A stretch of 44,358 nt of DNA from Andreprevotia chitinilytica DSM 18519. Its GTDB lineage: Bacteria > Pseudomonadota > Gammaproteobacteria > Burkholderiales > Chitinibacteraceae. This document shows, piece after piece, positions 34,360 to 42,642 of the stretch. The stretch covers positions 40,522 through 84,879 of the forward strand of contig NZ_KL543993.1 in assembly GCF_000711875.1 (NCBI RefSeq). The letters are read 5' to 3'. A model generated the notes under the pieces. It searched no databases, was not told the origin of the DNA, and worked only from the letters and a program-made list of their open reading frames with translations. Within the stretch, counting starts at the first letter, position 1; the number at the start of each line of letters is the position of its first letter. The translations under genes were made by a program, and so were the position numbers.

Positions 34360-36801
34360 ATGAAAAAAGCCCTGAAAATCACCGCCACCAGCCTGCTGAT
34401 CCTCTTGCTGCTTATCGCTGCAGCACTGCTCTGGTATCGCAGCGCCAGCTTGCCGCAGCTGTCCGGCACCCGCCAGATCAACTCGGCGACCTTGCAAGCG
34501 CCGGTGAAGATCGTCCGCGATGGCAATGGCGTGCCGCATCTGTTTGCAGCCAGCGAAAATCAGGCTTATTTCGCGCTGGGCTTTGTGCATGCCCAAGACC
34601 GCTTGTGGCAGCTGGAAATGAACCGGCGCATCGCCAGCGGCCGCGTGGCGGAGATTCTCGGGCCGGCGGCGCTCGATATCGACAAGTTCATCCGCACCAT
34701 CGGCGTGCACGAGAACGCAGCACGTATCTACGCCAATCTCGACACCACCACGGTCGATTCGCTGCAAGCCTATGCGGACGGGGTCAACGCGTATCTGGCG
34801 CAGCGGCATGGCCCGTTGCCACCCGAGTTCCTGCTGACCGGCGCCCCTGCCCCCGAGCCGTGGACGCCCGTGGACAGCATCGCGTGGCAAACCATGCTGG
34901 CGTGGGATTTGAGCACCAACTGGTCGATGGAATTGCAACGCATGCGGCTGGCGCAAAAGCTCGATCTGCCGCAGATCCAGCAATTCATCGCGCCCTACCC
35001 CGGTGAGCTGCCGCCGGCCACCGCCAACTACGTGAAGCTGTATCGCGGCCTGAATGGCGCGGCCGAGCAAGCGGGTGCGCTGTTGGCCGCTGCGCCGACC
35101 GGCCATGTCGAGGGGATTGGCTCTAACAACTGGGTGGTGGATGGCAAACGCAGCGAATCCGGTAAACCGCTGTTGGCCAACGACCCGCACTTGGGCTTGT
35201 CGGTGCCGTCGGTGTTCTATCTGGCGCATTTGTCCGCACCGGGGCTGAACGCGGTCGGCGCAACCGTGCCGGGGCTGCCGGTGGTGCTGTTGGGGCATAA
35301 CAGCCACATCGCGTGGGGCTTCACCAATACCGGGTCAGACGTGCAAGACCTTTACATCGAGGCGATCAATTCGCAAAAGCCCAGCCAATACCGCACGCCG
35401 GACGGCTGGGCGGATTTCGCCGCCCACAAGGAACAGATTCGCATCAAAGGCGCTGAACCCATCACGCTCACCGTACGCCGCACCCGTCACGGGCCGGTGA
35501 TCAGCGATGTGTTGAATCCCGCCCGCCAAGCGCTACAAGGCGATGGCAGCCACGTGATCACTTTGCGCTGGACGGCGCTGGAGCCGGATGACAAAACCGT
35601 GCGTGCGGGTATCGCATTGGGCAAGGCAACGGACTGGGCGTCGTTCCGCACCGCCTTGCGCGACTTCCATTCGCCGCAGCAGAACATGGTTTACGCCGAT
35701 GACAGCGGCAATATCGGCTTTATCGCCCCCGGCCGCGTGCCGCTGCGCCGGCGAGACAACGATCTGCATGGCATGGTGCCCGCCCCCGGATGGGAGGCGC
35801 GCTACGACTGGGGCGGCTTCATCCCTTTCGATGCCTTGCCACAGCAATACAACCCGGCGCAAGGCTGGATCGCCAGCGCCAATCAGAAGATCGTCCCGGA
35901 CGATTACCCGTACTTCCTGACCAGCGAGTGGGGGCTGCCCTATCGCTACGACCGGATCGCGGCGCTGCTGCAGCAGAAGCCGCGCCACACGCTGGATAGC
36001 TTCGCTGCCATTCAGGCCGATACCCGCTCGCAAGCGCTGCTCGACCTGTTGCTGACGTTGCTCGCTGCGCCGCCAGCGGACGATGCATCCCGCCAGGCCA
36101 TGGATCAGCTGCGGAACTGGGACGGCACCATGGACACGGATCACGCCGAGCCTTTGCTGGCGACCGCGTGGCTGCGCCAGCTGTCGAAAATGATCTTCGA
36201 GCCGCCGTTGGGCAAAGCCTTGTTCGACGACTACTGGGAGCACCGCAGCGTGCAGCAGACGCTGCTGAACGTGCTGCATAACGTCGATGGCGAAGCCGCC
36301 TGGTGCAAGGACAAGCAAGGTCAGGGCGATGCCGCTTGCCAGCGCCTGATCACCGCCGCCTTGCCGTTGGCACTGGCCGAACTGCGCCAGCGCTATGGCA
36401 AGGATGCCCAGGACTGGCGCTGGGGCGACGCCCACCATGCCCGCTTCGAGCACCGGCCGTTCACCAAGCATCCGCTGCTGTCGCGCCTGTTCAATATCGA
36501 GACGCCCAGTGCCGGCGACACCTTCACCGTCAATGTCGGCCGGATCAATTTCAAGGATGAGCAACACCCGTTCGATAGCCGTCACGGCGCTGTCTTCCGG
36601 GCGCTCTACGATCTGGCAGATCTGGAACACTCGCGCTTCGTGCTGGCGACCGGCCAGTCCGGCAACGTGCTTTCGCCGTATTACCGCAATCTGGTCAGCA
36701 TGTGGCGGTCGGGCGCTTATATCGCCATTCCAACGGCGCCGGCTGCATTGAGCGGCGATGGTTTTTCCACGCTGACGTTAACGCCGATTCGCGATAATTA
36801 A
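34360..36801 (+). CDS. Penicillin-acylase-family Ntn hydrolase, membrane-anchored
   Basis: 813 residues. An N-terminal membrane segment (SLLILLLLIAAALLWY, about 11-26) puts the enzyme in the periplasm. The proprotein should be cut before S255 in GIGSNNWVVDG, which becomes the catalytic N-terminal residue of the beta subunit. NDPHLGLSVPSVFYLAHL and GHNSHIAWGFTNTG are family blocks. Relatives remove acyl chains from penicillins, homoserine lactones, siderophore precursors (PvdQ) or prodrug peptides. Next to an NRPS it may mature or detoxify the product. A hairpin repeat lies between, so co-transcription is uncertain. Confidence 0.92.
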   Translation: MKKALKITATSLLILLLLIAAALLWYRSASLPQLSGTRQINSATLQAPVKIVRDGNGVPHLFAASENQAYFALGFVHAQDRLWQLEMNRRIASGRVAEILGPAALDIDKFIRTIGVHENAARIYANLDTTTVDSLQAYADGVNAYLAQRHGPLPPEFLLTGAPAPEPWTPVDSIAWQTMLAWDLSTNWSMELQRMRLAQKLDLPQIQQFIAPYPGELPPATANYVKLYRGLNGAAEQAGALLAAAPTGHVEGIGSNNWVVDGKRSESGKPLLANDPHLGLSVPSVFYLAHLSAPGLNAVGATVPGLPVVLLGHNSHIAWGFTNTGSDVQDLYIEAINSQKPSQYRTPDGWADFAAHKEQIRIKGAEPITLTVRRTRHGPVISDVLNPARQALQGDGSHVITLRWTALEPDDKTVRAGIALGKATDWASFRTALRDFHSPQQNMVYADDSGNIGFIAPGRVPLRRRDNDLHGMVPAPGWEARYDWGGFIPFDALPQQYNPAQGWIASANQKIVPDDYPYFLTSEWGLPYRYDRIAALLQQKPRHTLDSFAAIQADTRSQALLDLLLTLLAAPPADDASRQAMDQLRNWDGTMDTDHAEPLLATAWLRQLSKMIFEPPLGKALFDDYWEHRSVQQTLLNVLHNVDGEAAWCKDKQGQGDAACQRLITAALPLALAELRQRYGKDAQDWRWGDAHHARFEHRPFTKHPLLSRLFNIETPSAGDTFTVNVGRINFKDEQHPFDSRHGAVFRALYDLADLEHSRFVLATGQSGNVLSPYYRNLVSMWRSGAYIAIPTAPAALSGDGFSTLTLTPIRDN

Positions 36802-36831
36802 CCCTAACCACGATCTATAGACGGGAACATC

Positions 36832-38124
36832 ATGTCCGCCCTGCACGAAAGCGCTTTGATCAGTTTCTTCCTCAGCATCGTCTGCATCGTCGGCTTCGCG
36901 CTGGCGCTGGGTGCCATCGCCCAACGCCTCGGCCAGGCGCCGGTGATCGGCGAAATCCTCGCCGGCATCCTGATCGGGCCGTCTTGCCTGAGCGCAGCGG
37001 TGCCGGAATTGCACAACCTGTTGGCCACCAGCGGGGTGAAGAACGGCTTGTACCTGTTGAGCCAGATCGGCTTGGTGTTGCTGATGTTCCAGTTCGGGCT
37101 CGACTTCCACCTGGATCACCTGCGCGAACGCAAAAACCGCCGCGCCGCGCTCAGCATCGCCCTGGGCGGATTGATCGCCCCGTTCGCACTCGGCGCACTA
37201 GCAGGCTGGTATTCCCATGCCCTCCTTGCGCCAGCAGTACCGCGCGCCGCGTACGTGCTGTTTTGCGGCATCGGCTTATCCATCACCGCCGTGCCGGTAC
37301 TGGGCCGCATCATCAGCGATCTGGGCTATCAGGACACCCCCGCCGGCAGCATGGCGATGTCCGCCGCTGCACTGACCGACGTCATCGGCTGGTTCATGCT
37401 GCTGGCGATTGTCGCGATTGCCAGCGCCGGCTTCGATCCGATGCAGTTCGCCGGCAAGCTGGCACTGTTCGGCGCGTATTGCCTGGTCTTCTCTTTCGTG
37501 GTCAAACCGTTGTTGCTGCGGGCACTGGCGATTCTGGATGCACGCGGCAGCGCCTTGGCCGAACAAGCCAAACTGGCGGTGACCTTATGCCTGGTCCTGG
37601 TGTCGGCCGCGGCCACGTCCTATATCGGCGTGCACACGGCGTTCGGTGGCTTCATGCTCGGCTTGCTGTTGAGCAAACAGCAGAAGGCGCTGGGCAGCTG
37701 GTCGATCAGCGTGCCGCCATTGGTCAACATCCTGCTGGTGCCGGTGTTCTTCGCCTATACGGGGCTGAACATGGATCTGTCGGCGCTATTCTCGGGCCAG
37801 ATGTCGTTGTGGACCGGCGTGTTCATCGCGTGCGCCATCGTCGGCAAATACGGCGGCAGCTATGTGGCCGCGCGGGCCAGTGGCTTGGCCATCGGCGACT
37901 CACGTGTCATCGCCATGCTGATGAACACGCGCGGACTGATGGAGCTGATCGTGCTCAACATCGGCTTCAGCCTGGGTGTGATTCCGGCCAGCGTGTTTTC
38001 GATGCTGGTGTTGATGGCGCTGGTGACCACCATGCTGACCTCACCGATGCTGCACTGGTGGCGGACACGCATGGCGACTCAATCACCCTTGCTGCAGGAT
38101 GTCGCCACCGAGAATGGCGTTTGA
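36832..38124 (+). CDS. Kef-type cation:proton antiporter (membrane domain only)
   Basis: 430 residues and about 12 membrane segments. EILAGILIGPSCL, GIGLSITAVPVLGRIISDLG and ALTDVIGWFMLLAIVAIAS are CPA2 signatures, with the aspartate of LTDVIGW likely in ion binding. There is no C-terminal RCK/TrkA-N domain, unlike full KefB/KefC. It starts 30 nt after the acylase gene and may be co-transcribed. It could protect against or export something linked to the cluster, but an ordinary ion-balance role is as likely. Confidence 0.88.
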   Translation: MSALHESALISFFLSIVCIVGFALALGAIAQRLGQAPVIGEILAGILIGPSCLSAAVPELHNLLATSGVKNGLYLLSQIGLVLLMFQFGLDFHLDHLRERKNRRAALSIALGGLIAPFALGALAGWYSHALLAPAVPRAAYVLFCGIGLSITAVPVLGRIISDLGYQDTPAGSMAMSAAALTDVIGWFMLLAIVAIASAGFDPMQFAGKLALFGAYCLVFSFVVKPLLLRALAILDARGSALAEQAKLAVTLCLVLVSAAATSYIGVHTAFGGFMLGLLLSKQQKALGSWSISVPPLVNILLVPVFFAYTGLNMDLSALFSGQMSLWTGVFIACAIVGKYGGSYVAARASGLAIGDSRVIAMLMNTRGLMELIVLNIGFSLGVIPASVFSMLVLMALVTTMLTSPMLHWWRTRMATQSPLLQDVATENGV

Positions 38125-38128
38125 GCGG

Positions 38129-39028
38129 TCAGGTCGCTGCTGCTTCAAGATTCGCCTCGTACCGGGCTACCTCGTCCGCCATCCAGCGTGAAAAGGCTTC
38201 CAGTTTGGCCGACCCGTGCGAGCGCGGCGGCCAAACCAGCCAGTAGGGGTACTGGTACGGGATTTCGATCTCGGTCACCCGCACCAGCTCGCCCCGCCGC
38301 AATGCGCCATCGACCAGCGAACGGCGGCTGAGCGCAACGCCCTGGCCGAGGCGCACGGCCTCCAGCACCAGGTTGGAGTCGTTCATCCAGATGCCGCTGG
38401 GCGGGCGCTCCTCCAACCCGGCGGCCATCAGCCATGATCCCCACGGCTCGGCGGTCTGGATGATCGGGCACGCCAACACGTCCTCTGGTTTGACAGGCAA
38501 CTTGCCGCCGTTGAAGTGTGGGGAGGCCACCGCCAGCAAGCTGTCGTTCATCAACCGTCGCTGGTGCAGCTCTTCCCAGCCCCCCGCGCCCATGCGGATG
38601 GCGATATCCAGTTGCGCCGTGTGCAGGTCTTCCATCTCCAGCGAGGCGCGCAGATGCAGGCGCAACTCCGGGTACATGGCAGAGAACGTCGGCAAGCGTG
38701 GCACCAGCCAGTGCTGGCCAAAAGACGGGATCACGCCGACGAACAACTCGTTGGCGCGCGGCTGGGCCAGCACCGCCCGCGTGGCACGCGCTATTTCCTC
38801 CAGTACCAGGCGCACCTGCAAAGCGTAGACACGCCCCTCTTCCAGCAGGCGCAACCGCTTGCCTTTGCGCGCAAACAATTCGATGCCGAGGTACTCCTCC
38901 AACGCACGCAACTGGTGGCTCACCGCCCCGTGCGTGACATGCAACTCTTCCGCAGCCTTGACCACGCTGCCCACTCGCGCCACCGCTTCAAACGCCCGTA
39001 ACGCCGCCAGTGGCGGATGCTCTCGCAT
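38129..39028 (-). CDS. LysR-type regulator (GcvA-like)
   Basis: 299 residues. The winged helix-turn-helix lies at about 10-65 (LRAFEAVARVGSVVKAAEEL, then THGAVSHQLRALEEYLG), followed by a substrate-binding-like effector domain. The chosen ATG has GAGAG upstream; another ATG lies 15 nt earlier. It is divergent from the DUF2917 gene, with 95 nt between them, and is likely to control that gene and itself. Four nt separate its stop from that of the antiporter gene. Confidence 0.92.
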   Translation of the reverse strand: MREHPPLAALRAFEAVARVGSVVKAAEELHVTHGAVSHQLRALEEYLGIELFARKGKRLRLLEEGRVYALQVRLVLEEIARATRAVLAQPRANELFVGVIPSFGQHWLVPRLPTFSAMYPELRLHLRASLEMEDLHTAQLDIAIRMGAGGWEELHQRRLMNDSLLAVASPHFNGGKLPVKPEDVLACPIIQTAEPWGSWLMAAGLEERPPSGIWMNDSNLVLEAVRLGQGVALSRRSLVDGALRRGELVRVTEIEIPYQYPYWLVWPPRSHGSAKLEAFSRWMADEVARYEANLEAAAT

Positions 39029-39123
39029 GTTAATTTCTCTCACATAAAAGGTGAAAACAGATCGGCGAACCGCTTCTTTTTACGCAGTATAGTGGCGGAA
39101 ACAGGCTCGGTTGCTATCCAAAA

Positions 39124-39447
39124 ATGCTCACCTATCTCAGGTTGAAAATTTATCCGGGGGAGTTGTTTTCCGCCCGCATTGGCAACCTCGCGGCACGGTG
39201 CGAGAGCGGGGTCGCGTGGCTTACCGTATCGAGCACCGGCACCGATTACGTCCTGAACGATGCTGACCAGGTGGAACTGCCCAAGGGCGACCTGTTGGTA
39301 GAGGGCGATTGCACGCTGAGCCTGTGGTCTGTCGCCAAGCCTTCCCGCTTTCCGGGGCGTTCCATCAGCAACCTGGGAAGCGCCCACGGTGCAAGCTTCC
39401 ACCAAGGGGCCAGTGGCGACCAACGCGAGCAGCAGCCCGCTGCATGA
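39124..39447 (+). CDS. DUF2917-family protein
   Basis: 107 residues. LRLKIYPGELFSARIG, then GVAWLTVSSTGTDYVLN and VELPKGDLLVEGDCTLSLW follow the beta-rich pattern of DUF2917, whose function is unknown. The last 30 residues are polar and probably disordered. It is divergent from the LysR gene, and its stop overlaps the MarR start (ATGA). Confidence 0.75.
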   Translation: MLTYLRLKIYPGELFSARIGNLAARCESGVAWLTVSSTGTDYVLNDADQVELPKGDLLVEGDCTLSLWSVAKPSRFPGRSISNLGSAHGASFHQGASGDQREQQPAA

Positions 39448-40043
39448 ACATTCGCACAACAAGGGACTTTCCGGTGAATAGCAGAATGACAAACTTGGCC
39501 CTGCCAGACCACGCAGATAACGAACACATTGGCGAACACATAGGGGACAGCACAGGCTTCCTGCTCTTGCAGGTATCAAGCGCCTGGCAACGCACCATCA
39601 CCGCCGCATTACGCCCCTACGGCCTGACGCAAGCCCAGTTCACCTTGCTCTCCGGCATGCTGCAGCTCTCCGAGCATGAAACGTATGTCACGCAAGTCAA
39701 ACTGGCACGCCACACCTGCAGCGACGTGATGATGACATCCCAAGTGCTGCGCACGCTTGAATCGCGTGGCCTGGTCGAGCGCAACCCTCACCCGACCGAC
39801 ACGCGCGCCAAGATCCTGGTACTGACTGAAATCGGCGAAAGAACCGTACTACGCGCCATGCCAGCCGTGAACCGGATCGATATGGACTTCTTCAGCGATC
39901 TGGGCGAGCAGCGCACGGTGTTCTACCGCATGCTGCACAAACTGAGCGCGCATGACCCCTGCGCCATCGTGCCGGATCAAAGTACGCGCGTACCGCAAAT
40001 CCAGTTCATCGAACCAACAAGCCATGCCGGGTTGCGGCAGTGA
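39444..40043 (+). CDS. MarR-family transcriptional regulator
   Basis: 199 residues from the ATG overlapping the DUF2917 stop; an ATG 42 nt later is a possible alternative. The winged helix covers about 50-135 (LTQAQFTLLSGMLQL, VTQVKLARHTCSDVMMTSQV, LESRGLVERNPHPTDTRAKI). The DxR wing motif is DTRAK. The C-terminal tail is unusual and polar. A possible target is its own operon with DUF2917. Confidence 0.88.
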   Translation: MNIRTTRDFPVNSRMTNLALPDHADNEHIGEHIGDSTGFLLLQVSSAWQRTITAALRPYGLTQAQFTLLSGMLQLSEHETYVTQVKLARHTCSDVMMTSQVLRTLESRGLVERNPHPTDTRAKILVLTEIGERTVLRAMPAVNRIDMDFFSDLGEQRTVFYRMLHKLSAHDPCAIVPDQSTRVPQIQFIEPTSHAGLRQ

Positions 40044-40081
40044 GGGCTGTTAGATCTGCTTGACGTCCGATGCCGACATCA

Positions 40082-40112
40082 CCGCTGCCGCCAGATGTGG
40101 CGGCAGCGGCTT
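40082..40112. terminator. Strong hairpin between convergent genes
   Basis: A perfect 11-bp GC-rich stem (CCGCTGCCGCC and its complement) with a 6-nt loop. The T-run after it is short. It lies between the MarR gene and the solute-binding protein gene, which converge. Confidence 0.65.
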
Positions 40113-40159
40113 GTATCCCTGGCCATTTCTTGCTAATCGTTTCGTCGCGTTTGGAATAG

Positions 40160-40948
40160 CTATTTGTCTGGATCATCAACTGCAAAATGACTAGGCAGGC
40201 CGTAACGCTGCAGGATCGCTTGATAACTCCCCTTTTTCTTCATTATTCTCAATCCTTGATTAAGCTCCGCTGCCAGTTCTGCATGGTCAGGGTATTTTCT
40301 GGAAATCATCAGGTGGAACTTGATGAAACTTTCAGGCCGCTCCAATACGCCGATTTTTGCGGCTTCTGCGGCCGAGAAATTTTCTCGCAGTATTTTCTGC
40401 CCGACGAATTCATCGAGAACGAGAAAATCAATGCGCGCGAAAACAAGCTTTCGTAAATTTGCCTGATCATCGCTGACATAATCGATTGTCAGTCCGGCCT
40501 GCTCAAAATCCGGAATATACCAATACCCCCTGATCCCACCTACTCTGTATCCGCGAAAGTCCTTTAACGTATGCCATGAAAACCCTTTAGGGAATTTTTC
40601 CTTATTAAAGAAAAAGCGATTGGAGGAATAGACAATTGGATCGGAAAAATCGTATTTTTTCAGGCGCTCTTCATTTTTGAAATAAGGGGCCGCGCCAAAT
40701 GCCTCTCCAGCACCGACCATGGTTTCGCAGCGGACCCACGGGTAGAACTGAAATGTGACATCGCGATGCATTTCAGCAAAGGCCTGTTTTATCAATTCCA
40801 ATACAACACCCGAACCATTATTGCGGGAAGACGTATATGGCTCGTAATCGGAAGAAACAATCAACACAGGCTCTCCGGCCATGCAAAAGCTGGCACAGCA
40901 GCATATTGCAGCAAGAAAGCACCAGCATCGCTGAAGCATTTTATTCAT
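40160..40948 (-). CDS. Periplasmic solute-binding protein (SBP family 3)
   Basis: 262 residues. The signal peptide (MLQRCWCFLAAICCCASFCMAG) has several cysteines but no clear lipobox. The mature part has SSDYEPYTSSRNNGSGVVLELI and later LKDFRGYRVGGIRGYWYIPDF and IDFLVLDEFVGQKIL, as in amino-acid-binding-like proteins of the YtlA/PheC type. No permease gene is adjacent, so it may be a stand-alone sensor. An ATG 9 nt further upstream is also possible. It is less GC-rich than its neighbours. Confidence 0.87.
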   Translation of the reverse strand: MNKMLQRCWCFLAAICCCASFCMAGEPVLIVSSDYEPYTSSRNNGSGVVLELIKQAFAEMHRDVTFQFYPWVRCETMVGAGEAFGAAPYFKNEERLKKYDFSDPIVYSSNRFFFNKEKFPKGFSWHTLKDFRGYRVGGIRGYWYIPDFEQAGLTIDYVSDDQANLRKLVFARIDFLVLDEFVGQKILRENFSAAEAAKIGVLERPESFIKFHLMISRKYPDHAELAAELNQGLRIMKKKGSYQAILQRYGLPSHFAVDDPDK

Positions 40949-40957
40949 TGCGTGCAC

Positions 40958-41308
40958 CTGACATATAACCTTGCCAAATCAAGCACCCCAGCAAAACCGG
41001 GGAATTACCTTCAATTCATCATCTTATGAATAGTTTACGCGCTGGCACGTTGTCCAGTTCGACCAAATATCAATTGATGTGATTCCGATGAGTTGCCGCC
41101 AGAGAGGATGGTCGCACAGCGAGCGATGAGGCAGCATGGTGCCTATCAAGCCAAGGATTCTCTCGGCCTCGGCCCCACAGGCACGGCGATGAGGGAAACC
41201 GACGCGCAGAGAATATATTGGCGGAACAGAAGGGGAATTGCGGAAGAGAACCTGCAGAAACAACAAGGGCCTGATCAATGTCAGGCCCTTGGTTTGCTAC
41301 GTATTTCA
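40958..41308. other. Intergenic stretch left of the tRNA-Lys fragment
   Basis: About 350 nt without a supported gene. It holds the promoter region of the solute-binding protein gene and, near the right end, the hairpin terminator belonging to the former tRNA-Lys. Confidence 0.6.
41265..41290 (-). terminator. Terminator of the original tRNA-Lys
   Basis: A perfect 10-bp stem AAGGGCCTGA/TCAGGCCCTT with a 6-nt loop starts 18 nt past the 3' end of the tRNA-Lys fragment in its reading direction, followed by TTGTTGTTT. It shows that the sequence left of the fragment is the native flank. Confidence 0.75.
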
Positions 41309-41355
41309 TGGTGGGTCGTGCGGGACTCGAACCTGCGACCAACGGATTAAAAGTC
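41309..41355 (-). other. 3' fragment of tRNA-Lys(UUU), candidate attachment site
   Basis: On the minus strand the anticodon loop CTTTTAA, the variable loop, the T-arm with TTCGAGT and the acceptor end CACGACCCACCA are intact, but the 5' acceptor strand, D-arm and first half are absent. Homology stops at the anticodon stem, as expected for an integrase core site. Since integration into a tRNA gene regenerates the whole gene at one end and leaves the 3' part at the other, the inserted DNA should lie to the right. Confidence 0.85.
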
Positions 41356-41616
41356 CCTCAGTCTTTCGGCCCGCTAAGGCGCGGCAGATAAGGAAACGCA
41401 GGGGTTCAAGTGTCTAATATTTTGTCCCTGCCGCCAATCCCCCAAGCCAATGAATTCGCCACGTGTGACCGGCTAATTAGACAGGTCTTGAGCGCCGGAT
41501 CGCGCTAAAAAAGCTGCTCCACCTCCGATGCTTTCCAGTTGGTGATGCCACTGGTCTTTGGACTCCCAAGCGCATTCGCAACGCTATAGCAGATACCTAC
41601 CTTTATGAACCCCAGC
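41356..41616. other. Left margin of the putative island
   Basis: About 260 nt with no supported gene. Open frames here are short and have no ribosome site. No integrase is visible; if the element has one it may be at the far end or lost. Confidence 0.5.
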
Positions 41617-41643
41617 AAAAAAGGCCGGATTTCCGGCCTTTTG
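41617..41643 (-). terminator. Terminator of the XRE regulator gene
   Basis: GGCCGG/CCGGCC-based stem with flanking A and T tracts, directly adjacent to the stop codon. The minus-strand RNA ends in six U. Confidence 0.88.
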
Positions 41644-41955
41644 TTATTCGTGTTGCTGCGGCAGCGTTTCGATATAGGCCAAGACTTGCTTTCGGTGTTC
41701 CACACGCAAGGCGTGGAAACCAAGCAACAGCTCCGCCACCTCATCTTCGACCGCATAAAAGTAGGCGGCTGGCACCCCTAAGACCGCGCCAAAAGTCTCG
41801 ACCAGCTCCGGGTCGGGAATGCGCTTCCCCAGCTCATAGCGGTTCATTCGCGTGCTGGCGGACATCTCGTCCAGCCCCGCATCGATCCCCAGCCGTTCCT
41901 GCGACAGCCCTGCCCGCAGGCGCGCTTCCTTTAGCCGTTTCGCAAGCACCGACAT
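41644..41955 (-). CDS. XRE-family helix-turn-helix regulator
   Basis: 103 residues from the ATG of MSVLAKRLKEARL; an ATG five codons earlier is possible. The helix-turn-helix is LKEARLRAGLSQERLGIDAG (about 6-25), followed by MNRYELGKRIPDPELVETFG, as in phage-type repressors. The C-terminal 40 residues (EVAELLLGFHALRVEHRKQV) may form the dimer contact. A perfect palindrome lies about 50 nt upstream, so autoregulation is likely. Confidence 0.9.
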   Translation of the reverse strand: MSVLAKRLKEARLRAGLSQERLGIDAGLDEMSASTRMNRYELGKRIPDPELVETFGAVLGVPAAYFYAVEDEVAELLLGFHALRVEHRKQVLAYIETLPQQHE

Positions 41956-42006
41956 GCTGACCCCAAGCACAAAAACAAGATGGTCAGCTGTCCTGCTTGT
42001 TTAAAT

Positions 42007-42023
42007 ACTACCGATTCGGTAGT
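42007..42023. promoter_or_regulatory. Palindromic operator between XRE regulator and small membrane protein
   Basis: ACTACCGA-T-TCGGTAGT, a perfect 8-bp dyad with one central base, in the divergent promoter region. It is the expected binding site of the adjacent XRE regulator. Confidence 0.75.
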
Positions 42024-42058
42024 GTTGTTGGGTTCAAGAAAGCCGGAGTAATGTGCAG

Positions 42059-42223
42059 ATGGTGTATTTGATGTTCGCCGTGTCGCTGGCCGCCATCCCG
42101 GCCATGATTGCCAACTTCAAAGGGCGTTCGATTGTTGGCTGGTATCTGTACGGGTTTGTCATTTTCCCACTAGCGCTTTGGCATGCCATCCGGTTGCCGT
42201 ATCCGGAGGGCAGAGGCCAATGA
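42059..42223 (+). CDS. Small two-helix membrane protein
   Basis: 54 residues. Two hydrophobic stretches (VYLMFAVSLAAIPAMIANF and WYLYGFVIFPLALWHAI) flank KGRSIVG. The motif GRS-x2-GWYLYG recurs in small bacterial inner-membrane proteins of unknown role. A GGAG lies 11 nt upstream, slightly far. It is divergent from the XRE regulator and probably under the shared operator. Confidence 0.65.
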   Translation: MVYLMFAVSLAAIPAMIANFKGRSIVGWYLYGFVIFPLALWHAIRLPYPEGRGQ

Positions 42224-42642
42224 AACCCGACATCCACACGCTAAAACCATGTTCGCTTATCACTCTGCCGTCTGTCGGGATGCCGTTGGCATTGGGTATC
42301 AAAATAGGTAAAAACCCGAATCTTAAATGCTGTCACTATGCTTAAGGTTTTTTCTTACAAATTTAAGAAGTTGCAGGGAAAACATGAAAGAATTCCGCTT
42401 GGCTGGTCTTGCCCCCATTTTCTCTTCTTACCTCCCGTCTGCAGCTGATATTCGGTACTGGGCATGTAGCGATGCTACTTGCGCGAAAGCAATACGCTGA
42501 GCGAGTAGTTCCAAATAAACGCAGAATCCCTCGGACAAAACAAAAGCAAGTTCAGGGGTAATGCTGTCCGAGCAAATAAGAAAACGGCTTTCGCAATTGC
42601 GTCAATTGACGCTATTCGTCCAAACATAATCAGGGGACGTTT
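42224..42642. other. Intergenic stretch before the RHS gene
   Basis: About 420 nt with only very short frames (for example 41 codons from 42220 and 38 codons from about 42384) that lack support. A 14-bp perfect palindrome occurs near its right end. Confidence 0.5.
42599..42612. promoter_or_regulatory. Perfect 14-bp palindrome upstream of the RHS gene
   Basis: GCGTCAATTGACGC, preceded by GCAATTGC. It lies 30 nt before the RHS start and could be an operator. Confidence 0.4.

Noticed and set aside
42220-42345. A 41-codon frame overlapping the stop of the small membrane protein
   Set aside because: There is no ribosome site and no recognisable feature, and it is followed by non-coding DNA.
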